Part shown: piece after piece, positions 37,361 to 50,700 of the stretch
How positions within the stretch are numbered: position 1 is the stretch's first letter
Layout: each line of letters starts with the position of its first letter
Source: Metellina segmentata
Taxonomy: Eukaryota; Arthropoda; Arachnida; Araneae; Tetragnathidae
Direction of reading: 5' to 3'
Length of the DNA stretch: 64,000 nt
Assembly (NCBI GenBank): GCA_947359465.1
Contig: OX375880.1
Location: 24,752,714 to 24,816,713, forward strand
Translations under genes and position numbers: made by a program
The notes under the pieces: generated by a model
What the model was told of the DNA's origin: nothing
The model's database searches: none
What the model saw: only the letters and a program-made list of their open reading frames with translations

Positions 37361-40300
37361 TTGTGTGAAGTATTCCCATTGAAATTAACGTGCTGCCGAG
37401 CGAGTTGGGAGGGACCGTTGTAATTTCAAAGCTCCCAATCCAAGTTCTCAGGCGATGTAATTTCTAAGGGAATGCAAAAGGTATTTGACTGAGATGTGGG
37501 GAGAGTGTTTTGTGTGAAGTATTCCCATAGAAATTAACGTGCTGCCGAGCGAGGTGGGATTGACGTTGTAATTTCAAAGCTCCCAATCCAAGTTCTCAGG
37601 CGATGTAATTTCTAAGGGAATGAAAATGTATTTGACTGAGATGTGGGGTGAGTGTTTTGTGTGAAGTATTCCCATAGAAATTAACGTGCTGCCGAGCGAG
37701 GTGGGAGGGACCGTTGTAATTTCAAAGCTCCCAATCCAAGTTCTCAGGCGATGTAATATCTAAGGGAATGAAAATGTATTTGACTGAGATGTGGGGAGAG
37801 TGTTTTGTGTGAAGTATTCCCATAGAAATTAACGTGCTGCCGAGCGAGGTAGGAGGGACCGTTGTAATTTCAAAGCTCCCAATCCAAGTTCTCAGGCGAT
37901 GTAATTTCTAAGGTAATGAAAATGTATTTGACTGAGATGTGGGGAGAGTGTTTTGTGTGAAGTATTCCCATAGAAATTAACGTGCTGCCGAGCGAGGTGG
38001 GAGGGACCGTTGTAATTTCAAAGCTCCCAATCCAAGTTCTCAGGCGATGTAATTTCTAAGGGAATGCAGAGGTATTTGACTGATATGTGGGGAGAGTGTT
38101 TTGTGTGAAGTATTCCCATAGTAAATTAACGTGCTGCCGAGCGAGATGGGAGGGACCGTTGTAATTTCAAAGCTCCCAATCCAAGTTCTCAGGCGATGTA
38201 ATTTCTAAGGGAATGAAAATGTATTTGACTGAGATGTGGGGAGAGTGTGTTGTGTGAAGTATTCCCATAGAAATTAATGTGCTGCCGAACGAGGTGGGAG
38301 GGACCGCTATAATTTCAAAGCTCCCAATCCAAGTTCTCATGCGATGTAATTTCTAAGGGAATGCAAAAGGTATTTGACTGAGATGTGGGGAGAGTGTTTT
38401 GTGTGAAGTATTCCCATAGAAATTAACGTGCTGCCGAGCGAGGTGGGATTGACAATGTAATTTCAAAGCTCCCAATCCAAGTTCTCAGGCGATGTAATTT
38501 CTAAGGGAATGAAAATGTATTTGACTGAGATGTGGGGAGAGTGTTTTGCGTGAAGTATTCCCATAGAAATTAACGTGCTGCCGAGCGAAGTGGAAGGGAG
38601 CGTTGTAATTTCAAAGCTCCCTATCCAAGTTCTCAGGCGATGTAATTTCTAAGGGAATGAAAAGGTATTTGACTGAGATGTGGGGAGAGTGTTTTGTATG
38701 AAGTATTCCCATAGAAATTAACGTACTGCCGAGCGAGGTTGGAGGGACCGTTGTAATTTCAAAGCTCCCTATCCAAGTTCTCAGGCGATGTAATTTCTAA
38801 GGGAATGAAAATGCATTTGACTGAGATGTGGGGAGAGTGTTTTGTGTGAAGTATTCCCATAGAAATTAATGTGCTGCCGAGCGAGGTGGGAGGGACCGTT
38901 GTAATTTCAAAGCTCCCAATCCAAGTTCTCAGGCGATGTAATTTCTAAGGGAATGAAAATGTATTTGACTGAGATGTGGGGAGAGTGTTTTGTGTGAAGT
39001 ATTCCCATTGAAAGTAACGTGCTGCCGAGCGAGTTGGGAGGGACCGTTGTAATTTCAAAGCTCCCAATCCAAGTTCTCAGGCGATGTAATTTCTAAGGGA
39101 ATGCAAAAGGTATTTGACTGAGATGTGGGGAGAGTGTTTTGTGTGAAGTATTCCCATAGAAATTAACGTGCTGCCGAGCGAGGTGGGATTGACGTTGTAA
39201 TTTCAAAGCTCCCAATCCAAGTTCTCAGGCGATGTAATTTCTAAGGGAATGAAAATGTATTTGACTGAGATGTGGGGTGAGTGTTTTGGGTGAAGTATTC
39301 CCATAGAAATTAACGTGCTGCCGAGCGAGGTGGGAGGGACCGTTGTAATTTCAAAGCTCCCAATCCAAGTTCTCAGGCGATGTAATATCTAAGGGAATGA
39401 AAATGTATTTGACTGAGATGTGGGGAGAGTGTTTTGTGTGAAGTATTCCCATAGAAATTAACGTGCTGCCGAGCGAGGTAGGAGGGACCGTTGTAATTTC
39501 AAAGCTCCCAATCCAAGTTCTCAGGCGATGTAATTTCTAAGGTAATGAAAATGTATTTGACTGAGATGTGGGGAGAGTGTTTTGTGTGAAGTATTCCCAT
39601 AGAAATTAACGTGCTGCCGAGCGAGGTGGGATGGACCGTTGTAATTTCAAAGCTCCCAATCCAAGTTCTCAGGCGATGTAATTTCTAAGGGAATGCAGAG
39701 GTATTTGACTGATATGTGGGGAGAGTGTTTTGTGTGAAGTATTCCCATAGTAAATTAACGTGCTGCCGAGCGAGGTGGGTTTGACGTTGTAATTTCAAAG
39801 CTCCCAATCCAAGTTCTCAGGCGATGTAATTTCTAAGGGAATGAAAATGTATTTGACTGAGATGTGGGGAGTGTGTTTTGTGTGAAGTATTCCCATAGAA
39901 ATTAACGTGCTGTCGAGCGAGGTGGGAGAGACCGTTGTAATTTCAAAGCTCCCAATCCAAGTTCTCATGCGATGTAATTTCTAAGGGAATGAAAATGTAT
40001 TTGACTGAGATGTGGGGAGAGTGTTTTGTGTGAAGTATTCCCATAGAAATTAACGTGCTGCCGAGCGAGGTGGGAGGGACCGTTGTAATTTCAAAGCTCC
40101 CAATCCAAGTTCTCAGGCGATGTAATTTCTAAGGGAATGAAAATGTATTTGACTGAGATGTGGGGAGAGTGTTTTGTGTGAAGTATTCCCATAGTAATTA
40201 ACGTGCTGCCGAGCGAGATGGGAGGGACCGTTGTAATTTCAAAGCTCCCAATCCAAGTTCTCAGGCGATGTAATTTCTAAGGGAATGAAAATGTATTTGA

Positions 40301-40960
40301 CTGAGATGTGGGGAGAGTGTTTTGTGTGAAGTATTCCCATAGAAATTAACGTGCTGCCGAGCGAGGTGGGATGGACCGTTGTAATTTCAAAGCTCCCAAT
40401 CCAAGTTCTCAGGCGATGTAATTTCTAAGGGAATGCAGAGGTATTTGACTGATATGTGGGGAGAGTGTTTTGTGTGAAGTATTCCCATAGTAAATTAACG
40501 TGCTGCCGAGCGAGGTGGGTTTGACGTTGTAATTTCAAAGCTCCCAATCCAAGTTCTCAGGCGATGTAATTTCTAAGGGAATGAAAATGTATTTGACTGA
40601 GATGTGGGGAGTGTGTTTTGTGTGAAGTATTCCCATAGAAATTAACGTGCTGTCGAGCGAGGTGGGAGAGACCGTTGTAATTTCAAAGCTCCCAATCCAA
40701 GTTCTCATGCGATGTAATTTCTAAGGGAATGAAAATGTATTTGACTGAGATGTGGGGAGAGTGTTTTGTGTGAAGTACTCCCATAGAAATTAACGTGCTG
40801 CCGAGCGAGGTGGGAGGGACCGTTGTAATTTCAAAGCTCCCAATCCAAGTTCTCAGGCGATGTAATTTCTAAGGGAATGAAAATGTATTTGACTGAGATG
40901 TGGGGAGAGTGTTTTGTGTGAAGTATTCCCATAGAAATTAATGTGCTGCCGAGCGAGGTG
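37360..40960. repeat. Distinct domain with local 11-unit and 5-unit duplications
   Basis: Unit variants here differ from the main higher-order blocks. An 11-unit offset of 1,629 bp links about 37.37-38.13 kb to about 39.00-39.76 kb: CCCATTG 37,375 and 39,004, GTAATATC unit 37,751 and 39,380, GAATGCAGAG 38,062 and 39,691. A 5-unit offset of 740 bp then links about 39.59-40.18 kb to 40.33-40.92 kb (GAATGCAGAG 39,691 and 40,431). The GAATGCAGAG unit also has TGATATGTGG and an inserted T in CATAGTAAATTAAC; at 38,038-38,186 this gives a 149-bp unit. The domain changes abruptly near 40.98 kb into the block also seen at 16.87 kb. Confidence 0.75.
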
Positions 40961-40999
40961 GGAGGGACCGTTGTAATTTCAAAGCTCCCAATCCAAGTT

Positions 41000-43900
41000 C
41001 TCAGGCGATGTAATTTCTAAGGGAATGCAAAAGGTATTTGACTGAGATGTGGGGAGAGTGTTTTGTGTGAAGTATTCCCATAGAAATTAACGTGCTGCCG
41101 AGCGAGGTTGGAGGGACCGTTGTAATTTCAAAGCTCCCTATCCAAGTTCTCAGGCGATGTAATTTCTGAGGGAATGAAAAGGTATTTGACTGAGACGTGG
41201 GGAGAGTGTTTTGTGTGAAGTATTCCCATATAAATTAACGTGCTGCCGAACGAAGTGGGATGGACCGCTGTAATTTCAAAGCTCCCAATCCAAGTTCTCC
41301 GGCGATGTAATTTCTAAGGGAATGCAAAAGGTATTTGACTGAGATGTGGGGAGAGTGTTTTGTATGAAGTATTCCCATAGAAATTAACGTGCTGCCGAGC
41401 GAGGTTGGAGGGACCGTTGTAATTTCAAAGCTCTCTATCCAAGTTCTCAGGCGATGTAATTTCTAAGGGAATGAAAATGTATTTGACTGAGATGTGGGGA
41501 GAGTGTTTTGTGTGAAGTATTCCCACAGAAATTAACGTGCTGCCGAGCGAGGTGGGATTGACGTTGTAATTTCAATGATCCCAATCCAAGTTCTCAGGCG
41601 ATGTAATTTCTAAGGGAATAAAAATGTATTTGACTGAGATGTGGGGAGAGTGTTTTGCGTGAAGTATTCCCATAGAAATTAACGTGCTGCCGAGCGAGGT
41701 GGGAGGGAACGTTGTAATTTCAAAGCTCCCTATCCAAGTTCTCAGGCGATGTAATTTCTAAGGGAATGAAAATGTATTTGACTGAGATGTGGGGAGAGTG
41801 TTTTGTGTGAAGTATTCCCATAGAAATTAACGTGCTGCCGAGCGAGGTGGGAGGGACCGTTGTAATTTCAAAGCTCCCAATCCAAGTTCTCAGGCGATGT
41901 AATTTCTAAGGGAATGAAAAGGTATTTGACTGAGATGTGGGGAGAGTGTTTTGTGTGAAGTATTCCCATAGAAATTAACGTGCTGCCGAGCGAGAAGGGA
42001 GGGACCGTTGTAATTTCAAAGCTCCCAATCCAAGTTCTCAGGCGATGTAATTTCTAAGGGAATAAAAATGTATTTGACTGAGATTTGGGGAGAGTGTTTT
42101 GTGGGAAGTATTCCCATAGAAATTAACGTGCTGCCGAGCGAGGTGGGAGGGAGCGTTGTAATTTCAAAGCTCCCAATCCAAGTTCTCAGGCGATGTAATT
42201 TCTAAGGGAATGAAAAGGTATTTGACTGAGATGTGGGGAGAGTGTTTTGTGTGAAGTATTCCCATAGAAATTAACGTGCTGTCGAGCGAGGTGGGAGAGA
42301 CAGTTGTAATTTGAAAGCCCCCAATCCAAGTTCTCATGCGATGTAATTTCTAAGGGAATGAAAATGTATTTGACTGAGATGTGGGGTGAGTGTTTTGTGT
42401 GAAGTATTCCCACAGAAATTAACGTGCTGCCGAGCGAGGTGGGAGGGAGCGTTGTAATTTCAAAGCTCCCTATCCAAGTTCTCAGGCGATGTAATTTCTA
42501 AGGGAATGAAAATGTATTTGACTGAGATGTGGGGAGAGTGTTTTGTGTGAAGTATTCCCACAGAAATTAACGTGCTGCCGAGCGAGGTGGGAGGGACCGT
42601 TGTAATTTCAAAGCTCCCAATCCAAGTTCTCAGGCGATGTAATTTCTAAGGGAATGAAAATGTATTTGACTGAGATGTGGGGAGAGTGTTTTGTGTGAAG
42701 TATTCCCATATAAATTAACGTGCTGCCGAACGAGGTTGGAGGGACCGTTGTAATTTCAAAGCTCCCTATCCAAGTTCTCAGGCGATGTAATTTCTAAGGG
42801 AATGAAAAGGTATTTGACTGAGATGTGGGGAGAGTGTTTTGTGTGAAGTATTCCCATATAAATTAACGTGCTGCCGAGCGAAATGGGATTGACGTTGTAA
42901 TTTCAAAGCTCCCAATCCAAGTTCTCAGGCGATGTAATTTCTAAGGGAATGAAAATGTATTTGACTGAGATGTGGGGAGAGTGTTTTGCGTGAAGTATTC
43001 CCATAGAAATTAACGTGCTGCCGAGCGAGGTTGGAGGGACCGTTGTAATTTCAAAGCTCCCTATCCAAGTTCTCAGGCGATGTAATTTCTAAGGGAATGA
43101 AAAGGTATTTGACTGAGATGTGGGGAGAGTGTTGTGTATGAAGTATTCCCATAGAAATTAACATTCTGCCGAGCGAGACTGGAGGGACCGTTGTAATTTC
43201 AAAGCTCCCTATCCAAGTTCTCAGGCGATGTAATTTCTAAGGGAATGAAAAGGTATTTGACTGAGATGTGGGGAGAGTGTTTTGTGTGAAGTATTCCCAT
43301 AGAAATTAACGTGCTGCCGAGCGAGATGGGAGGGACCGTTGTAATTTTAAAGCTCCCAATCCAAGTTCTCAGGCGATGATTTTCTAAGGGAATGAAAATG
43401 TATTTGACTGAGATTTGGGGAGAGTGTTTTGTGTGAAGTATTCCCATCGAAATTAACGTGCTGCCGAGCGAGGTGGGAGGGAGCGTTGTAATTTCAAAGC
43501 TCCCTATCCAATTTCTCAGGCGATGTAATTTCTAAGGGAATGAAAATGTATTTGACTGAGATGTGGGGAGATTGTTTTGTGTGAAGTATTCCCATATAAA
43601 TTAACGTGCTGCCGAACGAGGTGGGAGGGACCGCTGTAATTTCAAAGCTCCCAATCCAAGTTCTCAGGCGATGTAATTTCTAAGGGAATGCAAAAGGTAT
43701 TTGACTGATATGTGGGGAGAGTGTTTTGTGTGAAGTATTCCCATAGAAATTAACGTGCTGCCGAGCGAGGTTGGAGGGACCGTTGTAATTTCAAAGCTCC
43801 GTATCCAAGTTCTCAGGCGATGTAATTTCTGAGGGAATGAAAAGGTATTTGACTGAGATGTGGGGAGAGTGTTTTGTGTGAAGTATTCCCATATAAATTA

Positions 43901-45780
43901 ACGTGCTGCCGAGCGAAATGGGATTGACGTTGTAATTTCAAAGCTCCCAATCCAAGTTCTCAGGCGATGTAATTTCTAAGGGAATGAAAATGTATTTGAC
44001 TGAGATGTGGGGAGAGTGTTTTGCGTGAAGTATTCCCATAGAAATTAACGTGCTGCCGTGCGAGGTGGGAGGGAGCGTTGTAATTTCAAAGCTCCCTATC
44101 CAAGTTCTCAGGCGATGTATTTTCTAAGGGAATGAAAAGGTATTTGACTGAGATGTGGGGAAAGTGTTTTTTTGTGAAGTATTCCCATAGAAATTAACGT
44201 GCTGCCGAGCGAGGTGGGATTGACGTTGTAATTTCAAAGATCCCAATCCAAGTTCTCAGGCGATGTAATTTCTAAGGGAATAAAAATGTATTTGACTGAG
44301 ATGTGGGGAGAGTGTTTTGCGTGAAGTATTCCCATAGAAATTAAAGTGCTGCCGAGCGAGGTGGGAGGGAGCGCTGTAATTTCAAAGCTCCCTATCCAAG
44401 TTCCCAGGCGATGTAATTTCTAAGGGAATGAAAAGGTATTTGACTGAGATGTGGGGAGAGTGTTTTGTATGAAGTATTCCCATAGAAATTAACGTGCTGC
44501 CGAGCGAGGTTGGAGGGACCGTTGTAATTTCAAAGCTCCCTATCCAAGTTCTCAGGCGATGTAATTTCTAAGGGAATGAAAATGTATTTGACTGAGATGT
44601 GGGGAGAGTGTTTTGTGTGAAGTATTCCCATAGAAATTAACGTGCTGCCGAGCGAGATGGGAGGGACCGTTGTAATTTCAAAGCTCCCAATCCAAGTTCT
44701 CAGGCGATGTAATTTCTAAGGGAATGAAAATGTATTTGACTGAGATGTGGGGAGAGTGTTTTGTGTGAAGTATTCCCACAGAAATTAACGTGCTGCCGAG
44801 CGAGGTGGGATTGACGTTGTAATTTCAATGATCCCAATCCAAGTTCTCAGGCGATGTAATTTCTAAGGGAATAAAAATGTATTTGACTGAGATGTGGGGA
44901 GAGTGTTTGGCGTGAAGTATTCCCATAGAAATTAACGTGCTGCCGAGCGAGGTGGGAGGGAACGTTGTAATTTCAAAGCTCCCTATCCAAGTTCTCAGGC
45001 GATGTAATTTCTAAGGGAATGAAAATGTATTTGACTGAGATGTGGGGAGAGTGTTTTGTGTGAAGTATTCCCATAGAAATTAACGTGCTGCCGAGCGAGG
45101 TGGGAGGGACCGTTGTAATTTCAAAGCTCCCAATCCAAGTTCTCAGGCGATGTAATTTCTAAGGGAATGAAAAGGTATTTGACTGAGATGTGGGGCGAGT
45201 GTTTTGTGTGAAGTATTCCCATAGAAATTAACGTGCTGCCGAGCGAGATGGGAGGGACCGTTGTAATTTCAAAGCTCCCAATCCAAGTTCTCAGGCGATG
45301 TAATTTCTAAGGGAATGAAAATGTATTTGACTGAGATTTGGGGAGAGTGTTTTGTGGGAAGTATTCCCATAGAAATTAACGTGCTGCCGAGCGAGGTGGG
45401 AGGGAGCGTTGTAATTTCAAAGCTCCCAATCCAAGTTCTCAGGCGATGTAATTTCTAAGGGAATGAAAAGGTATTTGACTGAGATGTGGGGAGAGTGTTT
45501 TGTGTGAAGTATTCCCATAGAAATTAACGTGCTGTCGAGCGAGGTGGGAGAGACCGTTGTAATTTTAAAGCTCCCAATCCAAGTTCTCATGCGATGTAAT
45601 TTCTAAGGGAATGAAAATGTATTTGACTGAGATGTGGGGAGAGTGTTTTGTGTGAAGTATTCCCACAGAAATTAACGTGCTGCCGAGCGAGGTGGGAGGG
45701 ACCGTTGTAATTTCAAAGCTCCCAATCCAAGTTCTCAGGCGATGTAATTTCTAAGGGAATGAAAAGGTATTTGACTGAGA
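41000..45780. repeat. Block matching 16.87-21.65 kb at offset 24,128
   Basis: Anchors at a constant 24,128-bp offset are the GAATGCAAAAGG unit (16,896 and 41,024), GACGTGG (17,066 and 41,194), the private GTGTTGTGTATG variant near 19.00 and 43.13 kb, and the 1-bp deletion unit (19,248 and 43,376). The same GTGTTGTGTATG position reads GTGTTTTGTATG in the copy near 9.69 kb, so the 16.9-21.6 kb block is the closer relative. Collinearity ends where the left block enters its AACTTCCTG unit near 21.69 kb and the right block instead enters the unit order seen near 32.2 kb. Confidence 0.78.
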
Positions 45781-47750
45781 TGTGGGGAGAGTGTTTTGTG
45801 TGAAGTATTCCCATAGAAATTAACGTGCTGCCGAGCGAGGTGGGAGGGACCGTTGTAATTTCAAAGCTCCCAATCCAAATTCTCAGGAGATGTAATTGCT
45901 AAGGGAATGAAAATGTATTTGACTGAGATGTGGGGAGAGTGTTTTGTGTGACGTATTCCCATAGAAATTAACGTGCTGTCGAGCGAGGTGGGAGAGACCG
46001 TTGTAATTTTAAAGCTCCCAATCCAAGTTCTCATGCGATGCAATTTCTAAGGGAATTAAAAATGTATTTGACTGAGATGTGGGGAGAGTGTTTTGTGTGA
46101 AGTATTTCCATAGAAATTAACGTGCTGCCGAGCGAGGTGGGAGGGAGCGTTGTAATTTCAAAGCTCCCTATCCAAGTTCTCAGGCGATGTAATTTCTAAG
46201 GGAATGAAAATGTATTTGACTGAGATGTGGGGAGAGTGTTTTGTGTGAAGTATTCCCACAGAAATTAACGTGCTGCCGAGCGAGGTGGGAGGGACCGTTG
46301 TAATTTCAAAGCTCCCAATCCAAGTTCTCAGGCGATGTAATTTCTAAGGGAATGAAAAGGTATTTGACTGAGATGTGGGGAGAGTGTTTTGTGTGAAGTA
46401 TTCCCATAGAAATTAACGTGCTGCCGAGCGAGATGGGAGGGACCGTTGTAATTTCAAAGCTCCCAATCCAAATTCTCAGGCGATGTAATTTCTAAGGGAA
46501 TGAAAATGTATTTGACTGAGATGTGGGGAGAGTGTTTTGTGTGAAGTATTCCCACATAAATTAACGTGCTGCCGAGCGAGGTGGGAGGGACCGTTGTAAT
46601 TTCAAAGCTCCCAATCCAAGTTCTCAGGCGATGTAATTTCTAAGAGAATGAAAAGGTATTTGACTGAGATGTGGGGAGAGTGTTTTGTGTGAAGTATTCC
46701 CATAGAAATTAACGTGCTGCCGAGCGAGATGGGAGGGACCGTTGTAATTTCAAAGCTCCCAATCCAAGTTCTCAGGCGATGTAATTTCTAAGGGAATGAA
46801 AATGTATTTGACTGAGATGTGGGGAGAGTGTTTTGTGTGAAGTATTCCCATAGAAATTAACGTGCTGTCGAGCGAGGTGGGAGAGACCGTTGTAATTTTA
46901 AAGCTCCCAATCCAAGTTCTCATGCGATGTAATTTCTAAGGGAATGAAAATGTATTTGAATGAGATGTGGGGAGAGTGTTTTGTGTGAAGTATTCCCATC
47001 GAAATTAACGTGCTGCCGAGCGAGGTGGGAGGGAGCGTTGTAATTTCAAAGCTCCCTATCCAATTTCTCAGGCGATGTAATTTCTAAGGGAATGAAAATG
47101 TATTTGACTGAGATGTGGGGAGATTGTTTTGTGTGAAGTATTCCCATATAAATTAACGTGCTGCCGAACGAGGTGGGAGGGACCGCTGTAATTTCAAAGC
47201 TCCCAATCCAAGTTCTCAGGCGATGTAATTTCTAAGGGAATGCAAAAGGTATTTGACTGAGATGTGGGGAGAGTGTTTTGTGTGAAGTATTCCCATAGAA
47301 ATTAACGTGCTGCCGAGCGAGGTTGGAGGGACCGTTGTAATTTCAAAGCTCCCTATCCAAGTTCTCAGGCGATGTAATTTCTGAGGGAATGAAAAGGTAT
47401 TTGACTGAGATGTGGGGAGAGTGTTTTGTGTGAAGTATTCCCATATAAATTAACGTGCTGCCGAACGAAGTGGGAGGGACCGCTGTAATTTCAAAGCTCC
47501 CAATCCAAGTTCTCCGGCGATGTAATTTCTAAGGGAATGCAAAAGGTATTTGACTGAGATGTGGGGAGAGTGTTTTGTATGAAGTATTCCCATAGAAATT
47601 AACGTGCTGCCGAGCGAGGTTGGAGGGACCGTTGTAATTTCAAAGCTCCCTATCCAAGTTCTCAGGCGATGTAATTTCTAAGGGAATGAAAATGTATTTG
47701 ACTGAGATGTGGGGAGAGTGTTTTGCGTGAAGTATTCCCATAGAAATTAA
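45780..47750. repeat. Block matching 32.2-34.1 kb at offset 13,621
   Basis: The marker unit with GGAGATGTAATTGC and GACGTATTCCC, and the neighbouring GGGAATTAAAAATG unit, sit at the same 13,621-bp offset from their counterparts near 32.27-32.44 kb. The offset already holds at the CTCCGTATCC unit (30,176 and 43,797), so from about 43.8 kb this stretch fits both the 24,128 and 13,621 sources. Only after 45.8 kb is it exclusive to the second. The match ends near 47.75 kb, where GCCGTGCGAGG is expected but GCCGAGCGAGG is found, which joins it to the order seen at 26.73 kb. Confidence 0.72.
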
Positions 47751-50700
47751 CGTGCTGCCGAGCGAGGTGGGAGGGAGCGTTGTAATTTCAAAGCTCCCTA
47801 TCCAAGTTCTCAGGCGATGTAATTTCTAAGGGAATGAAAATGTATTTGACTGAGATGTGGGGTGAGTGTTTTGTGTGAAGTATTCCCACAGAAATTAACG
47901 TGCTGCCGAGCGAGGTGGGAGGGACCGTTGTAATTTCAAAGCTCCCAATCCAAGTTCTCAGGCGATGTAATTTCTAAGGGAATGAAAAGGTATTTGACTG
48001 AGATGTGGGGAGAGTGTTTTGTGTGAAGTATTCCCATAGAAATTAACGTGCTGCCGAGCGAGAAGGGAGGGACCGTTGTAATTTCAAAGCTCCCAATCCA
48101 AGTTCTCAGGCGATGTAATTTCTAAGGGAATAAAAATGTATTTGACTGAGATTTGGGGAGAGTGTTTTGTGGGAAGTATTCCCATAGAAATTAACGTGCT
48201 GCCGAGCGAGGTGGGAGGGAGCGTTGTAATTTCAAAGCTCCCAATCCAAGTTCTCAGGCGATGTAATTTCTAAGGGAATGAAAAGGTATTTGACTGAGAT
48301 GTGGGGAGAGTGTTTTGTGTGAAGTATTCCCATAGAAATTAACGTGCTGTCGAGCGAGGTGGGAGAGACAGTTGTAATTTGAAAGCCCCCAATCCAAGTT
48401 CTCATGCGATGTAATTTCTAAGGGAATGAAAATGTATTTGACTGAGATGTGGGGTGAGTGTTTTGTGTGAAGTATTCCCACAGAAATTAACGTGCTGCCG
48501 AGCGAGGTGGGAGGGAGCGTTGTAATTTCAAAGCTCCCTATCCAAGTTCTCAGGCGATGTAATTTCTAAGGGAATGAAAATGTATTTGACTGAGATGTGG
48601 GGAGAGTGTTTTGTGTGAAGTATTCCCATAGAAATTAACGTGCTGTCGAGCGAGGTGGGAGAGACCGTTGTAATTTTAAAGCTCCCAATCCAAGTTCTCA
48701 TGCGATGTAATTTCTAAGGGAATGAAAATGTATTTGAATGAGATGTGGGGAGAGTGTTTTGTGTGAAGTATTCCCATCGAAATTAACGTGCTGCCGAGCG
48801 AGGTGGGAGGGAGCGTTGTAATTTCAAAGCTCCCTATCCAATTTCTCAGGCGATGTAATTTCTAAGGGAATGAAAATGTATTTGACTGAGATGTGGGGAG
48901 ATTGTTTTGTGTGAAGTATTCCCATATAAATTAACGTGCTGCCGAACGAGGTGGGAGGGACCGCTGTAATTTCAAAGCTCCCAATCCAAGTTCTCAGGCG
49001 ATGTAATTTCTAAGGGAATGCAAAAGGTATTTGACTGAGATGTGGGGAGAGTGTTTTGTGTGAAGTATTCCCATATAAATTAACGTGCTGCCGAACGAAG
49101 TGGGAGGGACCGCTGTAATTTCAAAGCTCCCTATCCAAGTTCTCAGGCGATGTAATTTCTAAGGGAATGAAAATGTATTTGACTGAGATGTGGGGAGAGT
49201 GTTTTGCGTGAAGTATTCCCATAGAAATTAACGTGCTGCCGAGCGAGGTGGGAGGGAGCGTTGTAATTTCAAAGCTCCCTATCCAAGTTCTCAGGCGATG
49301 TAATTTCTAAGGGAATGAAAATGTATTTGACTGAGATGTGGGGTGAGTGTTTTGTGTGAAGTATTCCCACAGAAATTAACGTGCTGCCGAGCGAGGTGGG
49401 AGGGACCGTTGTAATTTCAAAGCTCCCAATCCAAGTTCTCAGGCGATGTAATTTCTAAGGGAATGAAAAGGTATTTGACTGAGATGTGGGGAGAGTGTTT
49501 TGTGTGAAGTATTCCCATAGAAATTAACGTGCTGCCGAGCGAGGTGGGAGGGAGCGTTGTAATTTCAAAGCTCCCAATCCAAGTTCTCAGGCGATGTAAT
49601 TTCTAAGGGAAAGAAAAGGTATTTGACTGAGATGTGGGGAGAGTGTTTTGTGTGAAGTATTCCCATAGAAATTAACGTGCTGTCGAGCGAGGTGGGAGAG
49701 ACAGTTGTAATTTGAAAGCCCCCAATCCAAGTTCTCATGCGATGTAATTTCTAAGGGAATGAAAATGTATTTGACTGAGATGTGGGGTGAGTGTTTTGTG
49801 TGAAGTATTCCCACAGAAATTAACGTGCTGCCGAGCGAGGTGGGAGGGAGCGTTGTAATTTCAAAGCTCCCTATCCAAGTTCTCAGGCGATGTAATTTCT
49901 AAGGGAATGAAAATGTATTTGACTGAGATGTGGGGAGAGTGTTTTGTGTGAAGTATTCCCATAGAAATTAACGTGCTGTCGAGCGAGGTGGGAGAGACAG
50001 TTGTAATTTGAAAGCCCCCAATCCAAGTTCTCATGCGATGTAATTTCTAAGGGAATGAAAATGTATTTGACTGAGATGTGGGGTGAGTGTTTTGTGTGAA
50101 GTATTCCCACAGAAATTAACGTGCTGCCGAGCGAGGTGGGAGGGACCGTTGTAATTTCAAAGCTCCCAATCCAAGTTCTCAGGCGATGTAATTTCTAAGG
50201 GAATGAAAATGTATTTGACTGAGATGTGGGGAGAGTGTTTTGTGTGAAGTATTCCCATATAAATTAACGTGCTGCCGAACGAGGTTGGAGGGACCGTTGT
50301 AATTTCAAAGCTCCCTATCCAAGTTCTCAGGCGATGTAATTTCTAAGGGAATGAAAAGGTATTTGACTGAGATGTGGGGAGAGTGTTTTGTGTGAAGTAT
50401 TCCCATATAAATTAACGTGCTGCCGAGCGAAATGGGATTGACGTTGTAATTTCAAAGCTCCCAATCCAAGTTCTCAGGCGATGTAATTTCTAAGGGAATG
50501 AAAATGTATTTGACTGAGATGTGGGGAGAGTGTTTTGCGTGAAGTATTCCCATAGAAATTAACGTGCTGCCGTGCGAGGTGGGAGGGAGCGTTGTAATTT
50601 CAAAGCAACCTATCCAAGTTCTCAGGCGATGTAATTTCTAAGGGAATGAAAAGGTATTTGACTGAGATGTGGGGAGAGTGTTTTGTATGAAGTATTCCCA

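Larger units (their letters stand above)
26800..37860. repeat. Long block (about 11 kb) repeated at the right end of the window
   Basis: The unit order matches 53.5-64.0 kb. The offset is 26,644 over about 26.8-34.1 kb. It is 26,347 after a two-unit insertion near 34.0 kb (AACCTATCC 34,471 and 60,818; an extra base next to CAAGTT at 35,071 and 61,418). It is 26,199 after one more unit near 35.4 kb (ACGGGCTG 35,464 and 61,663; GTTTTGTTAC 36,471 and 62,670; GTAATATC unit 37,751 and 63,950). Private variants such as TTGTTACAAG and TTTGGGGGAG are shared by both copies. The right copy runs off the window, so the full length is unknown. Confidence 0.82.

Noticed and set aside
37360..40960. A mobile element inserted in the array at the 37.4-41.0 kb domain
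   Set aside because: The sequence is still the same 148-bp unit in the same register and orientation. There are no terminal repeats, target-site duplications or coding sequence.
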